Below, piece after piece: positions 1 to 7,307 of a DNA stretch of 11,697 bases (its first letter is position 1; every line of letters begins with the position of its first letter). A program made the translations under genes and the position numbers. The stretch is from Acidobacteriota bacterium. Its GTDB lineage: Bacteria > Acidobacteriota > Terriglobia > Bryobacterales > Bryobacteraceae. The stretch covers positions 1 through 11,697 of the forward strand of contig QHXU01000276.1 of NCBI GenBank assembly GCA_003223065.1, in the 5' to 3' direction. The notes beneath the pieces are model-generated. The model saw nothing but the letters and a program-made list of their open reading frames with translations. It ran no database searches and had not been told where the DNA came from.

Positions 1-863
1 ATGATCACCTGCTGCCAATAAGGATTGATCCCGAGCAAATCGCTCCCATCGGAAAGCAGTCCGATGATGAAGGCGCCCACCAGCGTGCCGAGCACACTCC
101 CCTCGCCTCCGCGCAGGCTGCCTCCGCCGATCACGACCGCGGCGATCGCTTGTAACTCGTACCCCTGTCCCGCCGTCGGCTGCCCGCTCATCAGCCGCGA
201 GGCCTCGATCATCCCGGAAAGTCCGGTGAGCGCGCCCGCGATTGCGTATACGCAGGTGACATCGAACGCGACGGGAATGCCGGAGTAGAACGCCGCGTCC
301 GGGTTGCTGCCGATCGCGAACGCATAACGGCCCAGGCGCGTGTGTTCGAGCACCACGTGCATCATTACCGCGCAAACCAGCAGAATCCATAGCACCAGCG
401 GGATCCCGAACATGTCGCTGCCCGAGCCGAGGACAGAGAACCTGGGTGGAATCTGATGCACCGGAAGGCCATTTGAGATCAGCAGCGTCACTCCCCTGAA
501 AATGCCCATCGTTCCCAGCGTCACGATAAACGGATTCACCCTGAGCCGCGTAATCAGGAGCCCGTTCATCAATCCGCATACCGATCCCGCCACGATTCCG
601 AGTGCTATCGATGCGCCAATGGACGTGCCCTGCGCCAACACCCACGTGCCGAGGAATCCGCCGAATGCGAGAATCGACCCTACCGAGAGATCGATTCCGC
701 CGGAGATGATGATCAGCGTCATTCCAAGCGCGATGATGTTGATCACGGTGGTCTGGCGCACGACGGTGGACAGGTTCGGCCCGGTGAGGAAATGGGGCGA
801 AGCGATCGCCAACGCGACAAATAGCCCGGCGAGGGTTGCGAACGGCAGCAGGCGCTGGATCAT
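1..863 (-). CDS. Sugar ABC transporter permease, RbsC/BPD_transp_2 family (3' end outside window)
   Basis: Membrane permease of a carbohydrate-uptake ABC transporter of the ribose/xylose/galactose class, acting in the inner membrane. I translated it from the ATG at 863-861; about 287 codons stay open to the left edge, and probably only about 20-30 C-terminal residues are missing. Seen: a series of hydrophobic segments starting at residue 5, the family stretch TLGTMGIFRGVTLLISNG near residues 116-133, the cytoplasmic coupling-loop pattern GSNPDAAFYSGIP, and the conserved late motif AAVVIGGGSLRGGEGSVLGT followed by another membrane segment. The start codon overlaps the TGA of the upstream ATPase gene (ATGA), so translation is probably coupled and the two proteins form one transporter. 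The substrate cannot be told from sequence; a pentose or hexose is likely for this family. No periplasmic binding-protein gene is in the window; it may lie beyond the left edge. The assignment to family is secure, the substrate is not. Confidence 0.93.
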   Translation of the reverse strand, partial: MIQRLLPFATLAGLFVALAIASPHFLTGPNLSTVVRQTTVINIIALGMTLIIISGGIDLSVGSILAFGGFLGTWVLAQGTSIGASIALGIVAGSVCGLMNGLLITRLRVNPFIVTLGTMGIFRGVTLLISNGLPVHQIPPRFSVLGSGSDMFGIPLVLWILLVCAVMMHVVLEHTRLGRYAFAIGSNPDAAFYSGIPVAFDVTCVYAIAGALTGLSGMIEASRLMSGQPTAGQGYELQAIAAVVIGGGSLRGGEGSVLGTLVGAFIIGLLSDGSDLLGINPYWQQVI

Positions 864-2344
864 GAGGCTTCCTGAAACGCCGCCAGCCGGAGAATCTCCT
901 CCTGCGAAGCGCCATGTGGAAGCTCGCCTGCCAGCCTTCCCTGGCGCATCACCAGAATGCGATCAGCTACGGACTGGAGTTCGGCCAGCTCGGAGCTCAC
1001 CATCAGAATCGCGGCGCCCCCCCTCGCCAGTTCGTCCATTGTTTCGAATACCTCCACCTTGGCTCCGACGTCGATGCCCTTGGTCGGCTCGTCGAACAGA
1101 AAAACCCGTGCACCGCACGCCAGCCACTTGGCGATCACGACTTTTTGCTGATTGCCGCCGCTCAACCGTCGTGCAAGCTGCGCCGGCCCATCATATCTGA
1201 GGCGAAGACGCCGCGCCTGATCGGAAGTCAGCGAGCGTTCGCTCCCGAGGCTGAGGAAACCCAGATGGCTTACCCGCCCCAGGCTCGCCATCGTCATGTT
1301 GTATGCGACCGGAAGACCCGTTGCCAGGCCGGTTCGTTGCCGGTCTTCGGGAATCAGTGCCAGGCCCGCGCGTACTGCGTCACGAGGATTCCGTATGCGC
1401 GTTACCTTTCCTCCGATCCGTACCTCGCCCGCATCCGGCCGGTCGATGCCGAACAGCGCTCGGCACAATTCCGTGCGGCCGGCGCCGATGAGACCAGCCA
1501 GGCCCACAATCTCACCGGCTCGCAAGCTGAAACTGATGCCCTCGAGAAGCGGCGCGCGCGTGAGGCCCGTGACGCGCAGCATTTCGTCGCCCGGGGTCGC
1601 CGGCTCGCGCCTGTACAGCGTCGTCACCTCGCGCCCCACCATGTGCTGGATCAGACGCTCCATGGATAACTCCGCGAGCGTGCCGGAGTGCACGGTTTCT
1701 CCGTCACGCAAAACGGTGACGCGGTCTCCCACGGCGCGCAGCTCTTCGAGGCGGTGCGTAATGTAAATAACGCCCACCTGCCGCGCCCGCAGCTCTCTTA
1801 CAATGCGGAACACCTCCTGGGTTTCGGACGCAGTGAGGGAAGACGTCGGCTCGTCGAAGATCAGGAGGCTCGAGCCTTGCTCGATCGCCCGGCAGATCTC
1901 GACCATCTGTTTTCCCGCCGGACTCAGCTTCCCCACGCGCCATTCCGCCTGAAGCGGGAACCGGTGTTGCGCGATCAGCCGGCGGGCGCGCTCGACAATC
2001 TCGCGCCGCGGCACCCATCCGAGCGGCAGCCGCTCCTCGCGTCCCAGAAAAATGTTTTCGGCTACGGAAAGGTGCGGCGCGAGCAGCGATTCCTGATGCA
2101 CCATCGCGATCCCGCCGGCCGCCGCTTCCGCCGGATTCCGGAACCGCACCGGCGCGTCGCGGAAGCGCATCTCGCCGCCGTCGGGCGCAAGCATTCCGGC
2201 GACTATCTTCGCCAGCGTGGACTTGCCCGCGCCGTTCTCACCCATGAGCAGGTGCACCTCGCCCGCTTCGACCGCGAGATTGGCGGCGCGCAGGGCCGTC
2301 ACGCCTCCGAACCGCTTTTGGATGTTATCGAGCTGGAGAAGCAA
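860..2344 (-). CDS. Sugar ABC transporter ATP-binding protein, RbsA/MglA type (two fused NBDs)
   Basis: Cytoplasmic ATPase that powers monosaccharide import together with the permease that follows. The 494 residues match the usual RbsA-type length of about 500. NBD1: Walker A GENGAGKS at 35-42, Q-loop Gln84, signature LSPAGKQ at 140-146, Walker B LLIFDEP at 160-166, switch His197. NBD2: P-loop GLIGAGRT at 284-291, without the Walker Lys, signature LSGGNQQ at 394-400, Walker B FLFDEP at 415-420, and Ser instead of His in the switch (MVSSE). Degeneracy of NBD2 is normal for this family. The start is TTG at 2344-2342; an in-frame TAG inside the end of dnaB rules out a longer form and no ATG lies between. 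It begins 13 nt after the dnaB stop with no good Shine-Dalgarno, so it may depend on read-through and coupling from dnaB. The TGA overlaps the permease ATG. Substrate unknown. Confidence 0.93.
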   Translation of the reverse strand: MLLQLDNIQKRFGGVTALRAANLAVEAGEVHLLMGENGAGKSTLAKIVAGMLAPDGGEMRFRDAPVRFRNPAEAAAGGIAMVHQESLLAPHLSVAENIFLGREERLPLGWVPRREIVERARRLIAQHRFPLQAEWRVGKLSPAGKQMVEICRAIEQGSSLLIFDEPTSSLTASETQEVFRIVRELRARQVGVIYITHRLEELRAVGDRVTVLRDGETVHSGTLAELSMERLIQHMVGREVTTLYRREPATPGDEMLRVTGLTRAPLLEGISFSLRAGEIVGLAGLIGAGRTELCRALFGIDRPDAGEVRIGGKVTRIRNPRDAVRAGLALIPEDRQRTGLATGLPVAYNMTMASLGRVSHLGFLSLGSERSLTSDQARRLRLRYDGPAQLARRLSGGNQQKVVIAKWLACGARVFLFDEPTKGIDVGAKVEVFETMDELARGGAAILMVSSELAELQSVADRILVMRQGRLAGELPHGASQEEILRLAAFQEAS

Positions 2345-2357
2345 GCGAAAAGCTAGT

Positions 2358-3728
2358 TTACTCCACTATGTCCTCGCCCAGATCCTCGGCCCGGTTCTCG
2401 AAGCGTGTGTATGGCCCCAGGAACCGCAGCGGCACTGTCCCGATCGGCCCATTGCGCTGCTTGGCGATGATCAGGTCCGCGAGCCCCTTCACGTCCTCGC
2501 GGTCCTTCTTATAGACTTCCTCGCGATAGATGAATCCCACCAGGTCCGCATCCTGCTCGATCGATCCCGAGTCGCGCAAGTCGCTCAACTGAGGTTTGTG
2601 ATCGCCGGGCCGCGTTTCCGAGGCGCGGCTCAACTGCGAAAGCACCAAAAAGGGCACGTCCAGATCTTTCGCCATCAGTTTCAAACCGCGCGAGATCGCG
2701 CTCACCTCCTGGTTGCGGTTTTCCGAGCGGCCGCGGCTGCTCATTAACTGGAGATAATCGATCACCACCAGGCTCAGTCCGTGCTGGCTCTTCAGACGGC
2801 GGAGTTTGGCGTGGACGTCCATCAGGTTAACGCCCGCCGTGTCATCCAGGAATAACGGGGATTCAGTCAGATCCGCCAGCGCGACTTGCAGCTTGCGCCG
2901 CTCGTCCGCGTTCAGATATCCAGCCCGGAACTTGTGCTGATCGACGCGCGCCGCGGCGCACAGCAGGCGTGTGAGCAGGCTCGAGGATGACATTTCAAGC
3001 GAGAACACCGCCACCGGCTTTCGCATCCTTGGATTTGTCGCCACGTGCTGCGCAATGTTCAGCGCCAACGCCGTTTTCCCCATCGATGGCCGCGCCGCCA
3101 GTATGAATAACTCGCCGCCGTGCAGCCCGCCGGTCATCTCGTCGAATTTAGCGAATCCTGTGCTCAGGCCGCGGATGCGCTGGCTCGGATCCAGAAACGC
3201 ATTCACGCCGCCCGGAAATTTCTCGATAATCGATTGCGGCGATTCCAGTTGTTCGCCCGAACGAGACTCGCCCAGCTTGAGCAGCGTTTCTTCGGCGCCC
3301 GCTAGAATCTCGTCCGGTTCGTCTTCGCCGATAAGACAGCGATCGATCACCTTCTGCGCGCTGAAAATCAGCTTCCGCAGAGTAGCCTTATCCTTAACGA
3401 TGCGGATATAGGCGTCGAGATTGGCGATCTCGGGCAGCCCATCGTCAAGCGACACGAGGTAAGTAAGGCCGTCCACCGATTCGAGCTGCCCCTGCTTCAT
3501 CAGCTCGTCCGCCACGGTCACGCGGTCAATGCGCGCGCCACGGTCGTAAAGCTCTTTCATCCGGGCGAAGATCCGCCGGTGTTTCTCCAGGCTGAAGTCC
3601 GCCGGCTCGATGGAGCCCGCTACTTGGAGATACACGGCGTCGTTCAGCAGAATCGAGCCGAGCACAAAGCGCTCCGCGTCGAGATTCGCCGGCAGACCTT
3701 TCTCGAAGGCAAGGTCAATAGCTGCCAT
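2358..3728 (-). CDS. dnaB: Replicative DNA helicase DnaB
   Basis: Hexameric replicative helicase that unwinds DNA ahead of the polymerase and binds primase. It has 456 residues, close to the 450-470 usual for the family. The N-terminal primase-interacting domain is at about 12-115 (NLDAERFVLGSILLN near the start), followed by a linker and a RecA-like ATPase domain from about 185. Seen: Walker A ARPSMGKT at 212-219, the catalytic-Glu segment FSLEMS at 242-247, Walker B VVIDYLQLM at 321-329, LSQLSR with sensor Gln365, the SDLRDSGSIEQDAD block at 382-395, and KQRNGPIGT at 423-431 holding the probable arginine finger Arg425. No intein interrupts the ATPase domain, although dnaB is a common intein site. 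The ATG at 3728-3726 lacks a clear Shine-Dalgarno. The gene is first after a 371-bp non-coding region and is followed after 13 nt by the sugar ABC ATPase gene, an unusual neighbour. Confidence 0.97.
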   Translation of the reverse strand: MAAIDLAFEKGLPANLDAERFVLGSILLNDAVYLQVAGSIEPADFSLEKHRRIFARMKELYDRGARIDRVTVADELMKQGQLESVDGLTYLVSLDDGLPEIANLDAYIRIVKDKATLRKLIFSAQKVIDRCLIGEDEPDEILAGAEETLLKLGESRSGEQLESPQSIIEKFPGGVNAFLDPSQRIRGLSTGFAKFDEMTGGLHGGELFILAARPSMGKTALALNIAQHVATNPRMRKPVAVFSLEMSSSSLLTRLLCAAARVDQHKFRAGYLNADERRKLQVALADLTESPLFLDDTAGVNLMDVHAKLRRLKSQHGLSLVVIDYLQLMSSRGRSENRNQEVSAISRGLKLMAKDLDVPFLVLSQLSRASETRPGDHKPQLSDLRDSGSIEQDADLVGFIYREEVYKKDREDVKGLADLIIAKQRNGPIGTVPLRFLGPYTRFENRAEDLGEDIVE

Positions 3729-3822
3729 TGATTTAGGGATCGTTCTAACTTACAGGCTCCAAACCGGCCGAGCAAACTTTTTTTTCGCCGTTTACTTTGT
3801 CACAGTTACACGTTGGGAATTC

Positions 3823-3842
3823 CTGTGGAGAACCGCCCACAG
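3823..3842. promoter_or_regulatory. CTGTGG/CCACAG inverted repeat, operator-like, upstream of dnaB
   Basis: CTGTGG at 3823-3828 and CCACAG at 3837-3842 are perfect inverted copies separated by 8 nt. A further CCACAG lies at 3890-3895 and a related TCACAG at 3800-3805. The left arm is also part of a DnaA-box near-match (reverse complement TTCTCCACA). The site is about 95-115 bp upstream of the dnaB start, a position where a regulator could act. A binding role is inference; nothing identifies the protein. Confidence 0.3.
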
Positions 3843-3997
3843 CGCGGTGCCCCTAACTCACTGAGCGGACGCACTGCAAATAGCAATTTCCACAGCCTCT
3901 CCTCAGAACATAAACTCCCTACTTTGTTTTACACCAGAATGATCCTGTTTGCTAGACCCGTGTGTCAGGTTAAGGAATTGTAAGGCTTTACGTCAGA

Positions 3998-4027
3998 AGG
4001 TGCGGGCGTCGGCTCATCGGCGCACCT
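3998..4027. repeat. 7-bp inverted repeat with 16-nt loop
   Basis: AGGTGCG at 3998-4004 pairs perfectly with CGCACCT at 4021-4027. It lies 73-102 nt past the cyclophilin stop in the direction of transcription. No T-run follows on the minus strand, so it is not a standard intrinsic terminator; it could still act as a 3' stabilising stem. Confidence 0.35.
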
Positions 4028-4045
4028 CCGGCGTAGTAATCGGAA

Positions 4046-4062
4046 GGTTAACGATGGTAACC
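4046..4062. repeat. 5-bp inverted repeat GGTTA / TAACC
   Basis: GGTTA at 4046-4050 and TAACC at 4058-4062 are separated by 7 nt, 38-54 nt past the cyclophilin stop codon. The arms are short and chance is a real possibility. It is listed because it stands beside the stronger 3998-4027 repeat in the same non-coding stretch. Confidence 0.2.
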
Positions 4063-4099
4063 ACACCAACGGTACGGCACTGCGCGGTTGGAGCGCCCG

Positions 4100-4796
4100 C
4101 TACTTCTTGGTTTCGCCAGCCGCCTTGGGCGCCGCAGGCACGATGGTCGCCGCGAGAATCTTGTCGAGGTGCGGGAAATTCCGATCGAGGTACGCCTTTC
4201 CTTGCGCCTGAATCTGGCCCTGGTCGGGCTTCTCTCCGTAGCCGGAGTAAATCTTATCCACTACGTCCATTCCCTCGATCACATCGCCGAACGGCGCAAA
4301 TCCCTGCGAATCCAGACCCGCGTTATTGCCGTAGTTGATGAAGAGTTGTGTCGTACGTGTATTCGGCCCTGCCGTGGCGAGTATTCGGCCCTGCCGTGGC
4401 GAAAGTGAGCGTGCCCCGCTTGTTGGACTGCGTCACTGGATCGTCCGGCATCCTGGCGGCCTCCCATACTCGTGCCACCTCTGGCCGCGCGCTGATTCCG
4501 AATTGCACGATGAATCCCGGCACGACACGGAAAAAGGCTGCGTCTGTGAAAAATCCGGTCCGTACCAGATTGTAAAACCGATCCGCGCCGCGCGGCGCCC
4601 ATGCTCTTGTAACTTGAACAACAAAGTCACCCTTCGTTGTCGTAACCTTCGCTTTGAACGTGTCCGGCGCCCGCGCCTTCAACGTCGAAGGATCCAGCAG
4701 ATTCGGCGTAGCGGCCGCTCCCTTCGTCGCACTGCCCGATTTGGTCTGGGCCAGCGCGATACCGCATACTAACAACCCTAACAACACGTTTCTCAT
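4100..4796 (-). pseudogene. Secreted cyclophilin-type peptidyl-prolyl isomerase, frameshifted by a 22-bp tandem duplication
   Basis: Cyclophilins catalyse cis-trans isomerisation of proline peptide bonds; the signal peptide places this one outside the cytoplasm. Reading starts at ATG 4796-4794 (MRNVLLGLLVCGIALAQ, probable cleavage near residue 16) and stays normal to GPNTR at residue 140, then shifts and stops at 4323-4325, giving 157 residues. The downstream part of the family sequence (GFAPFGDVIEGMDVVDKI and onwards) is in another frame and ends with TAG at 4102-4100. The break falls exactly at a 22-bp direct repeat. Deleting one copy in silico gives an unbroken 224-residue cyclophilin with GPNTRTTQLFINYGNNAG at the join. 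Arg90, Phe95 and Gln98, matching catalytic Arg55, Phe60 and Gln63 of human cyclophilin A, are in the first part, but the truncated product loses the second half of the barrel. The start overlaps the TGA of the GT87 gene (ATGA). It may be a true recent mutation, a variable allele, or a sequencing or assembly error. Confidence 0.9.
4359..4402. repeat. Perfect 22-bp tandem duplication inside the cyclophilin gene
   Basis: Positions 4359-4380 and 4381-4402 are identical over 22 bases and directly adjacent; identity ends on both sides (t against a before, g against a after). Because 22 is not a multiple of three, the second copy shifts the reading frame. Each unit holds a small hairpin, CGGC-CCT-GCCG (4364-4374 in copy 1), which might promote slipped-strand mispairing. 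Confidence 0.97.
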
Positions 4797-5986
4797 AGCC
4801 AGATTTTTATAATAGCATCGCGCCTGAACAGGCGACCCACGCCCCATTCCGCCCCAGCCACTTCCCAAGCCAGGCTGATCAATAAAGCCAGCAAGACCAA
4901 AGCAGGAACCATGGTCCACGGCATCTCCGCCAGCTGCAGCAGACAAGGGATTGGCGTGCAGAACGCGGCAGCCACGGCCCGAGCGGGCAAACTCGAAGCC
5001 TGGAACGCAATTAGCAGTGCGGGCAGAATAACGAGAGTGGAATCGTAAAGATAAGTGTGCGGCGCGATCAGGAGAGTTCCGATAATCGCCGCGGCGAAGC
5101 TTTGCCACCAGGCGCCGCGCCAGCAAATCGCCACCACGCAAGTAAGCACCATGACAACCAGCACCGCGCTGAGTGCTGCTGCATCGACGCCGATATTGCG
5201 GCCAATCGCATACACATTCATCATGCGTTCCGGAGTGGGCGATAGATCCTGCTGCCGGTGTTGCAGGAAACGCAGATAATTTTCCGCGCCATCGAAGCCC
5301 CCGAGCGCCAGGGACGCGGAAACTTCGACCACAGCCGCGAGGAGCAGACCCGCGAGCATCCGCCACCGCCGCTGCAACACCAGCGCAACTGGAACCAGCA
5401 TCATCAGATGCGGTTTGATCAGCGCCAGACCCAGCACAAAGCCGCAGAGCACCGGCCGATCTTGTTCGAATAGGAAATAGCTCAGAACAAACACGCCAAG
5501 AAAGAGGACCACGTCCTGGCCAAAAGCGAAGCTCATGATCGCGGCCGGAAACAGCGCCGCCAGCGCGACTGCGTCCGAACCAAAACGGCAATATGCCCAA
5601 TACCAGCACACTATCAGCACGGCAGCCTGTAACAGAATCCAGAAAATGAACGAATGCCGTATCGGAACGAGAGCGAACGGGGCGAGCAATGCCGCGTAAA
5701 CATGAGGCCGCACGAAATAGACTGGCTGCGGTCGCGTAGGCGTTAGCGGACGCTGGATTTCGGACTGAAGCCGCTCGTTGTGCAGGTTCCGGTAATCCCC
5801 GCGCAGCGCGATCGCAGCACCCGTGTAAAAGGCTGGAAAGTCGCCCGCATCCAGAGTGAAAGTCGAGCTGAACGTTGCCCACGTTGCGCTAAGAATCACC
5901 GCGAGCAGAATGTTCAGTAAAGCCTTACGGATAAGATGCGGCACTTTCGGGAAATCGGCCGAAAAGGGTGTTGTCTTTAGTCTCAA
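4793..5986 (-). CDS. Polytopic membrane glycosyltransferase, GT87 (DUF2029) family
   Basis: Probable GT-C-fold transferase that moves a sugar from a polyprenyl-phosphate donor onto an acceptor on the outer side of the inner membrane; characterised GT87 members are mycobacterial mannosyltransferases. The 397 residues are strongly hydrophobic with roughly 9-11 membrane segments. Family-like landmarks are the early acidic loop LDAGDFPAFYTGAA (45-58), RPHVYAALLAPFA (93-105) after the first large loop, FGQD (155-158), and GLALIKPHL (186-194). The first possible start is TTG at 5986-5984 with AGGT about 6 nt upstream; an in-frame TAA lies 24 nt before it. GTG at 5944-5942 is an alternative that begins closer to the first membrane segment. 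The TGA overlaps the ATG of the cyclophilin gene, suggesting coupled translation. The GT2-GtrA gene starts 45 bp away on the opposite strand and may supply its donor. Acceptor and sugar are unknown. Confidence 0.82.
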   Translation of the reverse strand: MRLKTTPFSADFPKVPHLIRKALLNILLAVILSATWATFSSTFTLDAGDFPAFYTGAAIALRGDYRNLHNERLQSEIQRPLTPTRPQPVYFVRPHVYAALLAPFALVPIRHSFIFWILLQAAVLIVCWYWAYCRFGSDAVALAALFPAAIMSFAFGQDVVLFLGVFVLSYFLFEQDRPVLCGFVLGLALIKPHLMMLVPVALVLQRRWRMLAGLLLAAVVEVSASLALGGFDGAENYLRFLQHRQQDLSPTPERMMNVYAIGRNIGVDAAALSAVLVVMVLTCVVAICWRGAWWQSFAAAIIGTLLIAPHTYLYDSTLVILPALLIAFQASSLPARAVAAAFCTPIPCLLQLAEMPWTMVPALVLLALLISLAWEVAGAEWGVGRLFRRDAIIKIWL

Positions 5987-6031
5987 GTTTGACCTGAAAG
6001 CCGCCGATCTTTATCCAAGAGACAGCCCTGG

Positions 6032-7255
6032 ATGATGCCTTCCACTCCGGTCTGCGTATCGCTGATCGTCCCCACCTATAACGAGTCGATGAACATACAG
6101 GAGCTGATCCGCCGTGCGCACCGCGCGCTCCGGAGAGTGACCGGCGGTTTCGAGATTCTGGTCGTCGACGACCGAAGCAGCGACGGCACCGCCGAACTCG
6201 CCCTCGCAGTGGCCTGCGACCTTCCGAACGTTCGGGTAATCCGCCGCACCGGCCCTCGCGACCTGTCCGCTTCAGTGATTGACGGATGGTCCGCCGCCCG
6301 GGGTGAAGTGCTGGCTGTGATCGACGCCGATCTGCAGCATCCGCCAGAGAAGCTCGCCGACCTTCTCGATGCTCTCTTCCGCAGCGACGCCGATATAGCG
6401 GTTGCCAGCCGCCAGGTAAAAGGAGGAGGCGTGAGCGAATGGCGCCTTCATCGCCGGGTGGTCTCCTGGTGCGCAGCATTGATGGCCACCTTCCTGATTC
6501 CTGGAGTGCTGCGGATGGTGCGCGACCCGATGTCGGGCTTCTTCGCTCTGCGCAGGCGCATCCTGGCCTCAGCCTCGCTGCATGCCACCGGCTACAAGAT
6601 CTTGCTCGAAGTCTTGGCTCGCGCGCCGTATGAAAGCCTTGTCGAGATCCCCTACGTCTTCGAGGAACGCAAGAGAGGCAAAAGCAAGCTGGGGTTCCGT
6701 CAGATCTTTCAATACCTGCGCCACGTCTTCCGGCTTTCATTTGAAACCGGCGAGATTCATTTGCTGCTGCGGTACGCCTTCGTGGGCCTCGTGGGCATCT
6801 TCGTCGATGCTATGTTCACTGGCGTGCTCGGCATGAGCCGCGCCCTTCCGAGCTTGTGGGTGCAAGCCATAGGCTTTGAGATGTCGGTCCTGAGCAACTT
6901 CCTCTTGAATGAAGCCTGGACTTTTCGCGGTCAGGTAGCGCACCTGGCAGCGTCGCAGTCCAAGCTGTATCGTTTCGGCAGATTCCAAGCGGTCTCGCTC
7001 TTCAGCCTGTTGATCAATTTGGGAGCCTCTCTGGCGCTATACCGCCACTTCGGGGTGCCTGGAGCGGATGCGAACCTGGCAGGCATCTTCATCGCCGGGG
7101 TCACCAACTTCTTCGCCAACTCGCACCTCACCTGGTCGCTTTGGCAAGCCGACGACATCACACTCCCCAGCGGCACAGTGGAACGGCGCCGCAAAGTCCC
7201 GGTGGCGATTCATCGCCTTCCCGAGCCCGAGTCCACAGAAGAATATAATTTCTAA
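6032..7255 (+). CDS. GT2 polyprenyl-phosphate sugar transferase fused to a GtrA membrane domain
   Basis: The N-terminal domain (about 8-235) is a DPM1-like GT-A glycosyltransferase that probably transfers mannose or glucose from an NDP-sugar to polyprenyl phosphate. Seen: VPTYNES at 13-19, VVDDRSSDGT at 44-53, the metal-binding DADLQHP at 98-104, RDPMSGFF at 164-171 and the ERKRGKSKLGF stretch near 212-222, all typical of dolichol-phosphate mannose synthase relatives. The C-terminal domain (about 244-372) is GtrA: four hydrophobic segments with SNFLLNEAWTFR at 288-299 and the repeat-like NFFANSHLTWS near 359-369. GtrA is thought to help move lipid-linked sugars across the membrane. A 35-residue charged tail follows. 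Two adjacent ATGs (6032 and 6035) are possible starts; the ribosome site is weak (AAGAGA further upstream). It is divergent from the GT87 gene, which could use its product. Confidence 0.92.
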   Translation: MMPSTPVCVSLIVPTYNESMNIQELIRRAHRALRRVTGGFEILVVDDRSSDGTAELALAVACDLPNVRVIRRTGPRDLSASVIDGWSAARGEVLAVIDADLQHPPEKLADLLDALFRSDADIAVASRQVKGGGVSEWRLHRRVVSWCAALMATFLIPGVLRMVRDPMSGFFALRRRILASASLHATGYKILLEVLARAPYESLVEIPYVFEERKRGKSKLGFRQIFQYLRHVFRLSFETGEIHLLLRYAFVGLVGIFVDAMFTGVLGMSRALPSLWVQAIGFEMSVLSNFLLNEAWTFRGQVAHLAASQSKLYRFGRFQAVSLFSLLINLGASLALYRHFGVPGADANLAGIFIAGVTNFFANSHLTWSLWQADDITLPSGTVERRRKVPVAIHRLPEPESTEEYNF

Positions 7256-7307
7256 TGTGGACTGTGCCTCAAAAGGATATGGGGCAGCTTTTCCCTCTGC
7301 AGGCGAA

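Larger units (their letters stand above)
3729..4099. other. 371-bp intergenic region upstream of dnaB
   Basis: No credible gene on either strand. It is visibly more AT-rich than the flanks, with an eight-T run at 3778-3785. It holds three CCACAG hexamers: 3823-3828 (minus), 3837-3842 and 3890-3895 (plus), the first two forming a 6-bp inverted repeat with an 8-nt spacer. Four 9-mers are one mismatch from the DnaA-box consensus TTWTNCACA: 3796-3804, 3824-3832 (minus), 3927-3935 and 3886-3894. Nearer the cyclophilin end are two further inverted repeats, at 3998-4027 and 4046-4062. The dnaB promoter must lie here if dnaB has its own; I could not pick out a convincing -35/-10 pair. The part next to 4099 is the 3' flank of the cyclophilin gene, and no intrinsic terminator (stem followed by a T-run on the minus strand) was found. 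Confidence 0.6.

Noticed and set aside
502..1200. Long plus-strand open frame opposite the ABC transporter genes
   Set aside because: Antisense shadow typical of GC-rich coding DNA; Pro/Arg-rich, no domain, and it spans two well-supported minus-strand genes.
1447..1520. Missing Walker A Lys in the second NBD of the ABC ATPase
   Set aside because: A degenerate second ATPase site (GxxGAGRT) is normal in RbsA/MglA-type proteins, so it is not a sign of decay.
3756..3785. Possible intrinsic terminator ending in an eight-T run on the plus strand
   Set aside because: The stem before the T-run is only 4 bp (GCTC/GAGC) and no plus-strand gene ends here.
3996..4062. Small RNA or riboswitch from the two neighbouring inverted repeats
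   Set aside because: The stems are short with no terminator or known aptamer core, and the position is the 3' flank of the cyclophilin gene.
4359..4402. CRISPR-like or IS target-site duplication
   Set aside because: The two 22-bp units are directly adjacent with no spacer or inserted element, so this is a simple tandem duplication.
4323..5882. 519-residue minus-strand open frame
   Set aside because: Only its last 157 residues are real (the first part of the cyclophilin). The upstream portion is a shadow of the GT87 gene in another frame, with Arg/Ser/Gly-rich, low-hydrophobicity composition.
5925..6740. 271-residue minus-strand open frame opposite GT2-GtrA
   Set aside because: Arg/Gly-rich shadow of a strongly supported glycosyltransferase gene on the plus strand.
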